The notes under the pieces are model-generated. The model worked only from the letters and a program-made list of their open reading frames with translations. It did not search any database and had not been told where the DNA came from. 64,000 nucleotides of DNA from Trichostrongylus colubriformis (lineage: Eukaryota > Nematoda > Chromadorea > Rhabditida > Trichostrongylidae). Position numbers and translations under genes: made by a program. The stretch covers positions 28,497,994 to 28,561,993 of the forward strand of contig OZ022259.1 in assembly GCA_963978905.1 (NCBI GenBank). The letters are read 5' to 3'. This document shows, in pieces, positions 27,401 to 36,029 of this stretch; the first letter of the stretch is position 1, and each line of letters starts with the position of its first letter.

Positions 27401-27808
27401 TACAACCTAATACCAATTAGAGATACCGCAGAAGATAGAGAGATCAGGATAGCGCTAGAGAAAGAGCATTCACTGCTAGAAAAGACTGAATTCCACTCAT
27501 GACTCTCTCATAAAACATCAGTTGTCTAACTGTCGATTGTTCCTACTTGTCTAATATATCGCTCATTCAGACTGATCGGCTGGTCCTCAAAATTCATTAT
27601 GTAGGCCCATTAAAAAGTCCACAAATCTGCGAGGATATAAAATATGATAGAATAAAGATTGCTCAATTTCAGATACATAGACCAACATGCCGAAGGGTCA
27701 TTATCGACGTCATCATCATCCCTCGACTTGCACAGCTGTCGATTCTGCCACTCACGATTCAGCTTCAACCTTCAAAATCGACCTACAGTAGACCATCAAC
27801 CTTCTTGA
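469..27808 (+). CDS. TWK-family two-pore-domain potassium channel (14 exons)
   Basis: Exons: 469-622, 1485-1603, 5276-5344, 15039-15161, 16178-16250, 17932-18029, 20139-20217, 20840-20941, 21147-21315, 23406-23532, 24615-24684, 25726-25844, 25908-26047, 27673-27808. They total 1578 nt (525 aa plus stop), and every intron phase agrees. K2P channels carry background potassium leak across the plasma membrane as dimers. TM1 is near residues 118-145 (LILPHVALVLLTCAYTVLGA). The cap follows and carries an NTT glycosylation site. Pore 1 is TTIGYG (236-241) and pore 2 is TTVGFG (370-375), each split by an intron. A short basic linker (residues about 273-330, LRARRRGERKERR) lies between the halves. The tail has SKHIIPYIPSDIR and a serine-rich stretch before HSCRFCHSR, as in worm TWK proteins. 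The start is the ATG at 469; exons 1-3 encode an acidic N-terminus ending in a run of glutamates and are assigned by phase and composition. The exon 3 donor (gtaaaa) is the least certain. Extra exons in the 9.7-kb intron 3 cannot be excluded. The exact twk paralogue is not identified. Confidence 0.9.
1604..5275. other. TWK intron 2
   Basis: 3.7-kb intron. Apart from the GC-rich inverted-repeat element near 3660-3813, I see only unassigned sequence. Open frames here have no recognisable composition or motif. Confidence 0.5.
3660..3813. repeat. GC-rich short inverted-repeat element (MITE family A)
   Basis: Ends are related by inversion: a left part reading catactctacggcagtgacgg and a right part ending in cactgcagagtatagagcgg. 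The same design (GGCCGCGTTCATACT-like ends, GC-rich core with cacgccc) recurs near 11110, 47151 and 50481. It is non-coding and its boundaries are approximate. Confidence 0.5.
5491..7056 (-). mobile_element. Tc1/Tc3-like transposon with doubled subterminal sites
   Basis: 1566 bp, with ends CAGTGCG and CGCACTG and TA on both sides. The motif tttcataattataaggtcac occurs at the left end (about 5496) and again about 173 bp inside (about 5669). It appears inverted about 176 bp inside the right end (about 6857) and at the right end (about 7030). Tc3 of C. elegans likewise has a terminal and an internal transposase-binding site in each repeat. The transposase frame is on the - strand and broken. The element is inserted in an older mariner. 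Confidence 0.8.
5740..6300 (-). pseudogene. Tc1/Tc3-like transposase, C-terminal remnant
   Basis: Read on the - strand, several frames show family signatures in the right order: a YGADGQR-like block near 6255, a GxRVMAW block followed by MNS near 6160, an H-V-H-STESW block after the second catalytic position near 6000-6050, and a C-terminal LKKAIVEVWNNI block near 5850. In-frame stops and frame shifts separate them, so no functional transposase is made. The first catalytic DE region is not recognisable. Confidence 0.7.
7990..8205 (+). pseudogene. Mariner transposase N-terminal fragment
   Basis: Translates to a mariner helix-turn-helix region: EAHRLLLEEMKDQAPSRAT followed by FKWYGKFEK, then a degenerate DKPRSGRP-like block. 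Only the DNA-binding part is present, and the right terminal repeat follows about 150 bp later. It belongs to the split element at 5451-8359. Confidence 0.65.
8360..13832. other. TWK intron 3, middle part
   Basis: No exon or gene recognised in 5.5 kb. Contents seen are a MITE family A copy (about 11110-11287) and, just before it, a half-end of the tagGTTGTCCAAT family (about 11022-11095). Open frames such as 9518-9847 (-) and 12183-12425 (+, one hydrophobic stretch) show no family motif. Confidence 0.5.
11110..11287. repeat. MITE family A copy
   Basis: Left end aaggacgcgttcatactttt and right end aaagtatgaacgcggccta are inverted copies. The core is GC-rich with cctgtgaacgcaaccacgcc, a block also found near 47270 and 50610. 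Confidence 0.7.
13833..14715 (+). mobile_element. Internally deleted mariner, copy 1
   Basis: About 883 bp with TIRs gggttgtgccaaaagttctg and (inverted) ggttgttccaaaagtcttgt, flanked by TA. It encodes the second half of the HTH (GKGCVSYVTVRRWF, then DKPR), then jumps directly to the region around AEGMLF. LLHDNARSH (second catalytic D) and, in another frame, APSDYHL (third D) are present. The first catalytic block is missing. Frame shifts make it non-functional. It lies in TWK intron 3, 320 bp before exon 4. Confidence 0.85.
15549..15735. repeat. Partial copy of a 550-bp dispersed repeat (family B)
   Basis: Begins ttaaagacagtgttagggg and includes the ggaggcggcctc...gcaagccgcc block seen at 50820-50860. 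Only the first third of the unit is present. It is located in TWK intron 4. Confidence 0.55.
16431..16989. repeat. Dispersed repeat family B, full-length copy
   Basis: Runs from cttaaagaca to cctttaaag. Shared landmarks with copies at 50703-51253 and 58163-58717 are the ggcgaaatc block, a GC-rich centre, ttttagcttgaaactc, the tcttgacggacaggtcg block, and ttttctccact near the end. Non-coding. It is likely a non-autonomous DNA element with TTTAAAGRCAG ends. Confidence 0.65.
18141..18917 (+). pseudogene. Penelope-like retroelement remnant (RT end plus GIY-YIG domain)
   Basis: Two pieces. At 18141-18270 the frame gives a Penelope RT C-terminal block (WYRKASSKNILIHATSAHP). At 18540-18890 it gives NRLYDECCIPEHCVIYPYG, then VIYQIEC and, after it, GKTGRR...IIKEHLADKK, which is the GIY-YIG nuclease layout. 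The YIG triplet is altered (DTG), and the pieces are in different frames with stops between them. The fragment sits in TWK intron 6 on the same strand as the host gene. Confidence 0.75.
18876..18957 (+). repeat. Short tandem repeat, gttctatccgtta
   Basis: Four imperfect copies of a 13-18 bp unit containing gttctatccgtt, at the tail of the Penelope-like fragment. Simple tandem tails are common at the ends of such elements; the link here is inference. Confidence 0.6.
19425..20104. mobile_element. Foldback element made of two inverted mariner 3' ends
   Basis: Two arms (19425-19740 and about 19745-20104) are inverted copies of the same mariner 3' part. The left arm, on the - strand, encodes HPPYSPDAAPSDYHLF (third catalytic D region). 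The right arm, on the + strand, encodes VGDFFDSQ...FWEKGIADLP. Ends are ggttgtttgaaaagttttga and its inverse tcaaaacttttcgatagacc, with TA flanks. The right end lies 34 bp before TWK exon 7. Confidence 0.85.
26585..27407 (+). mobile_element. Internally deleted mariner, copy 2
   Basis: 823 bp, with ends ggttgtaccaaaattcttgt and, inverted, ggttgtaccaaacgtcttgt, and TA on both sides. It is inserted in the last intron of the TWK gene (26048-27672). It has the same internal deletion as copies at 13833 and 59906, and carries one long open frame (listed separately). Confidence 0.85.
26730..27410 (+). pseudogene. 226-codon open frame in mariner copy 2
   Basis: One uninterrupted frame from an ATG at 26730 to the stop at the right TIR. 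It contains the second HTH (GKGCVSYETVRRWF) and DKPRS, then jumps to AEGMLFHEVLIQGE. LFHDDARSHVAKST keeps the second catalytic aspartate. The LPHPPYSPDLAPSDYHLF block is missing (GWDLSHPLKSF instead), so the third aspartate is gone as well as the first. Usual mariner length is about 345 aa. It cannot be a working transposase, though it might still bind TIRs if expressed; that is inference. Confidence 0.7.
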
Positions 27809-28273
27809 TAGTATTAACTCATTGTCATAATCAAATATGCATAGTTGTCGTAACGGAGTGGGACAGTGCCATAGTATTGCGTAAGCTTGCATTCATACTC
27901 TACCACGACAGAGTCACAAGACCCATGCAACTCGGGCTCTGCGGTCAATATGTTGCCGTGCTGTAGCATGCCAGCACTAACGAGCACGCACACATTGACC
28001 GCGGATCTGCACTATATGTGAATCGTACGGCTGTGTCGCAGAGTGCGAATGCAACCTAAAGTAGGCGTTCAGCTGCGAGCCATCCTCATCGACTTTCATG
28101 TTCTCGGTCTGCATCCTAGACCAAATGGAGTACCCTGAATATTGCCGTCATCATTCTTGATCCTGTGGAATTAGCGACGGAAATATCTCATCTGGACCAT
28201 AAGTGGCTGCCTTAGTCACGGGAACGTGTACGGTACTCTCGGCTGGAAGGCATTGACGTTTTCATCCGAGACC
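27809..28273. other. 3' flank of the TWK gene
   Basis: No gene seen. A likely MITE with inverted ends (gcattcatactctaccacga near 27890 and tgtcgcagagtgcgaatgc near 28035) lies about 80 bp after the stop. I see no clear AATAAA signal before it. Confidence 0.4.
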
Positions 28274-28979
28274 TGGTACTAAAGGCATACCACGCGATAA
28301 CCAGATTAGTGGCTTGATCTCTTCGGGTGAGTAGGCCCTTAGATATCTGCTCAGGCTGCACCTTTGTTGCGGCTGGGTGTGTACTCTTATGTCAGGATTT
28401 CGCACCGCGGCATGTCGCAAGCGAAGCAATGCGGACGAGCTAGAGGCGCCATGTTTTGGGTCTCGCAACGATTACAAGTCAGCTGCGTATCGCGCCCCTA
28501 GCATCAGCGCGTATCGTTCTAACACCCAACTACCGCGACGCGCATAGCTCGCACCCAGTGCGTCGCACGCCGGTCGTCGTCATGCGGAATCCTGGCATAA
28601 GGGTACACACCCGTTGCGGCTACTCGGTGCACCCTCATGGTGTTGGGCCTGCTTGAATATAACCAAGCCACGCCTAGCCATCCACGTCACACTTAGCCTT
28701 ACAGGAACAGATTTTCGAAGTGGCGCTCACGTGAAGAAAGAATTTTGCGATAAGAGAAGATAATTCAGTGGGACAGCCATTTCGTTGATGAAAGCAGCTT
28801 CCACGATGGATCTTTCGTGTTAGGCTTGGCTGTGTTCAAGCAGGCCCAGCACCGTAAGTATGCACCATGTAGCCGCTGCAAAGATGCAGCCTGAGCAGCT
28901 ATCCCAAGACCTTTTTGCCTAAGAAAGTAAGCCACTAGCCTGATCATCGCGTGGTGAGCCTTTAAATAACCCAGTACTG
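28274..28979. repeat. Complex nested inverted repeat
   Basis: The left arm (ggtactaaaggcataccacgcg ...) is inverted at the right (... cctttaaataacccagtact). The shared blocks are ctgctcaggctgca / tgcagcctgagcag and gggcctgcttgaa / ttcaagcaggccc. A second, smaller inverted repeat is nested in the left half (gggtgtgtactcttatgtcagg / cctggcataagggtacacacc). Non-coding, GC-rich foldback DNA. Confidence 0.7.
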
Positions 28980-29440
28980 CTTTATAGGGGCAGTAATGCA
29001 TTAGAACGAATCATCGCACAAAGCTTAGATTGCCTTCCTTGCGACGCTGACAGCGTCACTCGCGGCCGACGAAGGGTACGAAGGCACCAACGTTCTACCC
29101 GGCCACGCCACAAAATTCGTTTGCAACCTTAGAGAATCGCGCGCAGAATTGGGACGATTGGTGACGCCTCATCCTAATCGTAGAGTGTCTTCATAGTCGA
29201 GAAGGCAGTCGTGCTATGAAGGCATGAGCTTGGCTCGACTATGAGCTCTTTTTGTAGTTTGTAGTACCTGGTCCTGTGCCACTTCGTTTAGTCGAATAGT
29301 TGAATCCACAGCGATGAAAACAAGTTGCCAAAAGGCCTCAAAATTCATAAGTGCTACTGTTAATGATAAGGAGCTGGAAAAAAAGGAGAGAAAGAAAAAG
29401 AAACATCATCGTCGAGTAAAACTCCATCAGGTCGCAGATA

Positions 29441-29962
29441 ATGAGTGAAGTGCAAATAGCAGCCGTCGTCGGACTGAACAGCACCATGATAATTACGTGC
29501 GCTCCATTTATATATTTGAGACAATATAAGAAATGGACAGACTGGCCCTTCATTGCTGTCGTTGTGTGCGTAGGGATATGTAGACGTCTTTCCGGAATTC
29601 TCAGTATTTCTGCAGTGTAAGTTTTCCGCAATGTAGACATGCCAAGGCCTGAGGGCGATACCTTTGAATCATCCATTGTAGCCTTCCCGTGGCTTCTAAT
29701 TATATATCATATTAACATAACTGCCATCGTTTATATTTATAAATCTATGCAGTCGGGGAAAGGAAATATGAATTCATGTAAAGTATCAGAATCATCGCTT
29801 GTCTACCTATTTCCAACCCTATTTATGTTGCCTTCGAAGGTTGTTTTCAACCATCTCTTCGTCCATAATAGTACGATTCACGAGATGATATGGAAATTGA
29901 CTGTTTTCGATCTGAAAAATACAACACATAAACTCAGACTTTTGGGCTGTCTTTATAAATAA
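29441..29962 (+). pseudogene. Possible fragment of a multi-pass membrane protein
   Basis: An ATG at 29441 opens a frame with two hydrophobic stretches (VGLNSTMIITCAPFIYL and WPFIAVVVCVGIC) up to a good donor gtaagt at 29617. A second frame from about 29682 to 29960 has a hydrophobic helix (AFPWLLIIYHINITAIVYIY) and a polar tail. The two do not join cleanly in phase. The composition resembles worm serpentine receptors, but no family signature is certain. It could be a broken chemoreceptor gene or chance. Confidence 0.3.
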
Positions 29963-30511
29963 TTGCAATTATTTGTTTATTGTTGATTCATGTTTGAACG
30001 GTGAATAATACAACCATAATCTTACTTATAAAAATTTTGATACTCATCTCGCTGAATTTGCATTTATCGAATTGCCCAAAGTCGGCGTGAACGAGAGGGT
30101 GTTCCATTTTGAAACACTGCGCGAGAGAAGTGTCTTGGTGGTCCCGTTGCGAATCGGCCACACAAAGGAGAGCGACCGTCACCCCTCAGGTGACTTGATC
30201 TAGTAATTCGAGTGTCCTATCGTACACTTCGAAGCACTTTACCAGTGAGAACCTCATAATCGGAGACATCTTAAACTTTCTGTTGTGCATCTTCTCTGAA
30301 TTGGCAAGCGCGCAGGAGGGTCAAGGGCGAGAGAATCGCACCTAGAAGTAGATTACTCGTTCATGACTTTAGTTCCTATCGCGATTTCGTTGCGACGAAG
30401 CGAACAACCCGCATACCAACAGTAAAGATCGTGAGCAATACTTTCACAAAGCGCTGCACTTATAACTCACTACGGAATAAAAATTCTGATACTTGTCGAA
30501 TGGAAACGTGT

Positions 30512-30556
30512 CATTCTTGCGCAGGGACCACCGCGCATGGTCCCTGTACAAGAATG
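30512..30556. other. Short near-perfect hairpin
   Basis: Arms cattcttg-cgcagggacca and tggtccctg-tacaagaatg around a loop ccgcgca. The stem is about 19 bp with a small internal mismatch. No function known; it lies in degenerate retroelement DNA. Confidence 0.5.
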
Positions 30557-30790
30557 AGACGCAAATTCGTGGGGCTTTCCGTTATTTCAAGGCAGGGATA
30601 TCAGAGTGGTTCGTAGTGGAGGCTCACGTCTGCACGCTCAACCGCACTAGATTCGATGCTCACCGAGGCGCAAACCATGACTTGCAAGAAATTACAAGAA
30701 TGATGACATCACCAGCACCAGGGCCACGTTGACAGGCCGGCTGATGGAGAAAACCAGTCATGACAAATATGTCTTAAGTTTCAAAAAAAA

Positions 30791-30933
30791 TCAGTGTCAG
30801 TGCTGGACGTCACCCAGAAGTGGCATTCAGGTGTCAAACTTTTTTTACACAGGAGGAAGGGATCAGTGTTAGTGCTAAGAAGTCACCCGGAAGTGACACG
30901 CAGGTGTCAAACTTTTTTACACAGGAGGAAGCG
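30791..30933 (+). repeat. Two-copy direct repeat of about 70 bp
   Basis: The block cagtgtcagtgctggacgtc...aggtgtcaaacttttttacacaggaggaag occurs twice in tandem (about 30791-30861 and 30862-30933) with a few changes. It immediately precedes the RTE-like endonuclease remnant and may be part of its 5' region. Confidence 0.7.
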
Positions 30934-30939
30934 CCAAAA

Positions 30940-31440
30940 GCAACCGCGTGGCCATAGCCGTGGCAGAGTCCCGCGAGGACTGCGTCCCAGTAGTTCCCAG
31001 TAGTGAACAGGATCAGCCCGATGAGCCCAGGATTGATAGACACGAAGAAGGGTTCTGGAACACAGTGACCGCGTACGCACCGCGACGTGGTTACCTCGTT
31101 GTAGAAGAAAGAGTTTTATCTAAGATTCAACGAAGCCATCGTAAGGTCAGTATCGGGAGATGATTACATCATCGTAGCAGGCGACCTGAACGGTCACGTT
31201 GGCAATGACAGAAGGGGCTGGCGCGTACAAGTGGGCAGGGAAAATGAGATAAGATGCTGCTGGAGAAAGTGTGCTTTACCTGGCTACAACCCATAATCTA
31301 GCCATATGTAGCGCGTTCTTTGCGAAAAGGGAAACTCAGTAGGTAACTTACAGCAGCGGGGAAAGACAAAGGAAAGTAGACCTTGCCCGTAAAAGCACCG
31401 ATCCCAACAGTGTAAAGAACAACAAGATACTGCCGGGTGA
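30940..31440 (+). pseudogene. RTE-type non-LTR retrotransposon endonuclease fragment
   Basis: Frames read in succession give VTAYAPRRGY, then VAGDLNGHVGNDRRGW, then THNLAICSAFFAKRE and VTYSSGERQRKVDLA. These are the successive blocks of the apurinic endonuclease domain of RTE-like elements (AGDLNGHVG includes the catalytic D and N). Frame shifts and stops separate them, and no reverse transcriptase follows. Confidence 0.75.
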
Positions 31441-32409
31441 ACTCTAACATCTTCAGGATTAACTACCAGCTTCCTCGACTCCGGACATCTTTGTTCTCAT
31501 CTCCTTCATGGAACGCATTACCGTTTCAGCCGTGTGCTGATGGCAAAGTGTCTCGTCAATGAGTCACAGGCTAATTTTGAACCCTCATAACTCGCTTCGG
31601 AACAGCCCATAGTACTTCTAGTTTCCACAGTCGTAATTAGCGTTCGAAGCTCTATCGATCTGTAAAGTTCCCTATTCGAGGTTTCGTGGGAATTTTAAAG
31701 AACTTCTTGGTTGGTGCAAACATAAACACAATGGAATGAAATAAGTAAATACGATTACTGTTCTATCAAAGGTCAGTCGGCGCAAGCGCAAGATACTGTG
31801 TCGCGCAGGAGACACCAGACGGGCAAATCACATTAACACGTCATGTAGCAACGTGTTACTCATATTGACCAGACCAACTATGGCAGTTAGCATCGGTCAT
31901 GATTCTAACGATGCAAAGACAGTAATCATCCCTTAAAAGAACAGAAAGAAGGAATCAACCATCCTACTAAAATATGAAAACTTCACAAAAAGGTAGATCA
32001 GAATTACCATTTGGAATTTTTCTGGGTAATTTTTACAGCTCCCTTATAAATTATGCGAAAAGAACGTCCCTTCCTATCTCTTATACTCAATACATTCAAA
32101 ACGACGAGATTTAAACCTTTCCACCTATTCGAAATTCTACCCCTCATCTCTATCGACAAGTCCATCTCTCGACGTACAGTCGTCTACAAAGGAACAAAGA
32201 CATCAAGCCGCAACCGAAGCTTTCACAAGCCAAGGCTTGTAATCTACGCTGACCATCTGGGAAACAACCATAGCGGTCTTTCAATCAGCCCCATTGCCGG
32301 AGACGGTCACCTCTTCCTTTTTCCTTATAATATCATTCGTATCACGTTATAAGGTAAACTTGCGCACGTATTTCATAACATTGCAGTTTCGCTTTCTAGA
32401 AGTATAAGC
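31441..32409. other. Unassigned intergenic DNA
   Basis: No gene, repeat or motif recognised in about 970 bp. Confidence 0.4.
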
Positions 32410-33222
32410 GAGGATGACGGACAAGAACCTTCGGCGCCTGACGCGCGAGACAGCTCAATGGGCCCGCAATACTATTTTCCTTATGGCTATCAGCCAGCGG
32501 ACGCCGTTGCAACAAAGAACTTGGACTACCTCATCTACAAGCTGCAACAGTTGGAAGAACAGGTGGACTCCATCACGATGAATCTTTATCTTTCGAGATG
32601 GAAAAGACAAGTAGTAAGCGAGCAGTGATCGGGGAGAACGCCGAGTAACTGGAAGTTTTGGAAGTGCTTCAGAATGGATACGAAGGAGTGAGAAACATGG
32701 ACAATGCGCGAGCAAACGAGCCTGGAGAAGTGCAGCCAGGAGAAGCGCCGATTCAGCAGCGCCGTGCGAGACAGGAGATCAAAGAAGAGCTTCGCGAGAG
32801 CCGCAGTTACATAGTCCAAGCGATTCTGATGGAGGAGTTGATGCGAAAACCCTTCTGCCCACCGCGTCGCTTTAAAAAGCGATAAATCGTGATGGCGGAA
32901 GGATGATGAGATGCGCATTTTGCAAAGCAAGAGGGAGCACCACTCGGACTCCTGCACTGTGGTCAGGGCGGTAGAAGTCTGAAGACAGCTGTTGCGACAG
33001 CATGGGAAATGCGAAAAGTGTCTGAAGTACTGCACGAGAGGCCGTGGATGCCCCAAATTCAACACGAGATGTTACCACTGCGGTCAACTCAGTCACCACT
33101 CGGCACTTTGCGAATTTCCAGAGGATAGCGAAGAACTCCTGGGAAGCATCGCCCAAGGAAGCAACGCTGGGACCGAAAATGCCGAGAGAATCCGGGAACT
33201 GGAACTGCGCCACCTCGATTAA
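32410..33222 (+). pseudogene. BEL/Pao-like gag remnant with zinc knuckle
   Basis: A first frame (32410-32627) is an acidic/Gln-rich segment ending in a coiled-coil-like YLIYKLQQLEEQVDSI. A second (about 32658-32882) gives a charged helix. After a frame shift comes a cysteine-rich stretch (33004-33120) with CEKCLKYCTRGRGC and CYHCGQLSHHSALC, the knuckle pattern of BEL/Pao-type gag proteins. Several frame shifts. No pol follows. Confidence 0.55.
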
Positions 33223-33465
33223 ATTCAGACGACTGCGCGGGCGGGAATGTCGCGGGTAAACGCGATCTCAATTGAATCTCGTTTCTAATCAATACTTCGA
33301 TTTGGAAGCGTTTGAAGTTCATCAAGTTCATTTCAAGTTTGGCTTTCTGCGCTCCCCTAGGGAAGTCATGGCTCCGCGCAGCTGGACAGCCACAGCACCC
33401 CGCAATATGAGGTCTTTCCTTCTTTTTATTCCTCGGATATTGCACTTTGAAATCAGCTATTTCAG

Positions 33466-33774
33466 GTGGTAAGTGGAATGAGAAATCATCTCCAAACTTA
33501 TCAGGAATGGAAGGACCAGCTCAAAAGGGTGCTGCGTCCAGCGCCGTCCAGTGGCGGATTATTCAATTTACCATCTGCATCAACATCAATGCAAAGTCTC
33601 ACTGAACCAAGAAAGAATTGTATGTACTGTGGGATTCCCCATTGGCTTCGATGTGCCCCATTTTTACTACGTTATCGGCAATGCGCATCCAGATTCGCAA
33701 AAATAACAAATACGAATGGTGCCTATATCCAGCCGATCACGTTGGAAAAAAAGAAAAAGCGGAAATCTAAGTAA
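33466..33774 (+). pseudogene. Small gag-like zinc-knuckle fragment
   Basis: A 102-codon frame with a central NCMYCGIPHWLRCAPFLLRY block and a lysine-rich end (KKKKRKSK). The C-x2-C-x3-H-x3-C pattern resembles the one at 35780. It is probably another retroelement gag remnant; a host protein is not excluded. Confidence 0.35.
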
Positions 33775-34526
33775 CGCCGGTGAATATTAACTCTATGGCA
33801 ATACTCAACAAACGTTTCGTAACCAATAGACAATATACCCCATATGACACACCCCTCTCGTACATATGTCTGCTCAGTGCATCACGCTGGTAAATGAAAT
33901 TCACGAGCAATGCATAATCAGAAACAAGTGTGATTGTAACCAGCCGAAGATACGGTGAACTACTATTCTCCCAACGACAACGTCACGGAAATGACAGATC
34001 TCTCCCACGTGCTGCCTCTCTCCATACTTAATGGCATAGCTAAGACAGAAGGAATTAATCGAACACCAACAAATCGCAATGGTTTTCAAAGACTCCGTAA
34101 CAAATACATATAAAAGAGAACTTCGAAGATTCTCCTGCAACATAGTAGTTCTCTCTACTATTGGGTGCTATCGTTGCTTACCAGAGGCTTGATGAAAATC
34201 GTATGCTACTCAGACATAGCAGAAGCCACGGCGCAGGTTTCATGCTGTACGCAGATCTTCAAGTTGCATTGCACACAATAAGGTAAATTGAACAAAATAA
34301 GACTAATAAGACTAACACAGTTTAGTTGGCGAGCAGTGGGAAGCTAAATGCGGAACACGACCCATCGGTCTCCGCATGGAAACAAATTTGGACTACATCA
34401 ACGGACTACAACCAATTTTACAATATTTCCATGTAAAAGGAAACATCAGTACACAAAATGGCTATTCGTTTCAACTACCGAACATAAACCACTTTTTCAA
34501 CACTTGTAAAACATACTTTCTATATA

Positions 34527-34777
34527 CACCAGTTGGGCTGGCGCACACTACTGCGCGCATCAAACAGGCGCGCACGCAAAATCAGCTTGATCGATATCGA
34601 TTGTCGGGTATAATCATCCAAACGGTTTGCTAAGAGAACCTCCGCAGATAAAGGGGAAGGGGAAGGGAAACGAAATCCCGTGAAATTCATGTCCCCATAT
34701 CAATCGATATCGATCATGCTCACTTTGAGTGCTAGACTGCTTGATACGCGCAGTAGTGCGCGCCAGCCCAACTGGTG
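34527..34777. repeat. Foldback element with caccagttgggctgg ends
   Basis: Left arm caccagttgggctggcgcac...gatcgatatcgattg is inverted at the right as caatcgatatcgatc...gcgccagcccaactggtg. A related end (gtgcactccagccaactgg) occurs at 48465. Non-coding. Confidence 0.75.
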
Positions 34778-35689
34778 ATAGTTAACTGAGCTGACCATGA
34801 CTTGCTAAAAATTTCATTTACTCAATTACCCACCCTTAGGTCGGTCTAGTCTAAACGGTACTGTTCCTCCGACATCGCAACAAACCTGCATGCAATCTCA
34901 CCTTCGGCACCTAGTGAGACACTAGCACATCCCAGAATGACGGCGAGAGTACAAAATAGGTGCTTATATAAGTGAGATGCTATCACTACGATAACATGGC
35001 CTTACAATGATACCCAACATCCATCAGTTTCTCCTACTCAGAGCGGTTACTTTGCTCTATCTTTCCCTAATCACAATCATTCACTTGCGGACGGACAGAC
35101 ATACCGGCAAACCTACCGACAAACCTACCGACAAACCGACACACAAAGTTAGTGGTTTATGTAATAGAAGAGATTCTTCATACTCACATTTCTAGCAACA
35201 GTACTGCTTATCACTGTAACATATCTCGGCGCCTGCTTTACGGCGCAGACAACAGGCATAAAAACTCCCTTCCCAGCCTTCATTCCTCTTTATGTTCTCA
35301 TTCGTGTCGTCATTCTTCTACTCACCGTTATTCACAAATTGTGGTGTCTTTTCTGCAGATTCATACTTCGTGTTATCTGCAAGTACTTTTAATAATTTGA
35401 CAGTACCGTGGAAAGTATCAGGTAACTAAAACTCTACAACATATTGCAGAGCAACATGAACGCTGAGAAACTGTCGGACGAATTTGCTATACATGCTTCT
35501 GAAGAAAATCTCTCGCAGGGACCGAATCGGACGATGTGGGATACCAGACGATCTCAGTACGTCGCCACCCGAAACCAGACATCAGCAGGAAGTAATCGTG
35601 AGAATCCGACATCTGGAGAGAAGAAGCGCGTATAACACGGTAATACATGCAAATATTAATCTTTACTTTCTTTTCTTATTAAGTAGTCC

Positions 35690-35900
35690 ATGAAAAACAT
35701 GCCTTCACTTTCGAACTCTTTTGAAATAAGGCAGTTCCGCTCAAAAAGAGGAAAAATGAAGCCGCTCAAGAACTGCATATTTTGCAAGGATAATCACTGG
35801 ACGTCCCAGTGTACGGGATATGCAACCCTATCTTTTCGTCGTCGGAGAGCTAGAGCTCAACAAGTGCGAGAGATGCCTGTTCATGGCGGACCAAGTGGTT
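35690..35900 (+). pseudogene. Gag-like zinc-knuckle fragment
   Basis: The frame gives KNCIFCKDNHWTSQCTGYAT (C-x2-C-x3-H-x4-C) and then a shifted frame ELNKCERCLF, which matches the two-knuckle order of BEL/Pao gag proteins. A (ta)n run follows at 35910. An upstream frame at 35444-35632 may be the preceding gag part. Confidence 0.5.
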
Positions 35901-35989
35901 CCAGCGTGTATATATATATATATCTCAAGCACTATGCTATTATTGTATACCGCTAAGAGGGAAAGCGGAATGGCTAAACACCATACCGC

Positions 35990-36029
35990 TTTCTGCTCGT
36001 ACCACTTCAGGATGTGGTACGAGCAGAAA
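35990..36029. other. Perfect 16-bp stem-loop
   Basis: tttctgctcgtaccac and gtggtacgagcagaaa around the 8-nt loop ttcaggat. A shorter hairpin (aaagcgg / ccgcttt) directly precedes it, and a third partial copy of gtggtacgagcacttcagga follows. Function unknown. Confidence 0.7.

Noticed and set aside
28262..28656. Open frames in GC-rich DNA near 28.3-28.6 kb
   Set aside because: They fall in the nested inverted repeat and show no protein motif.
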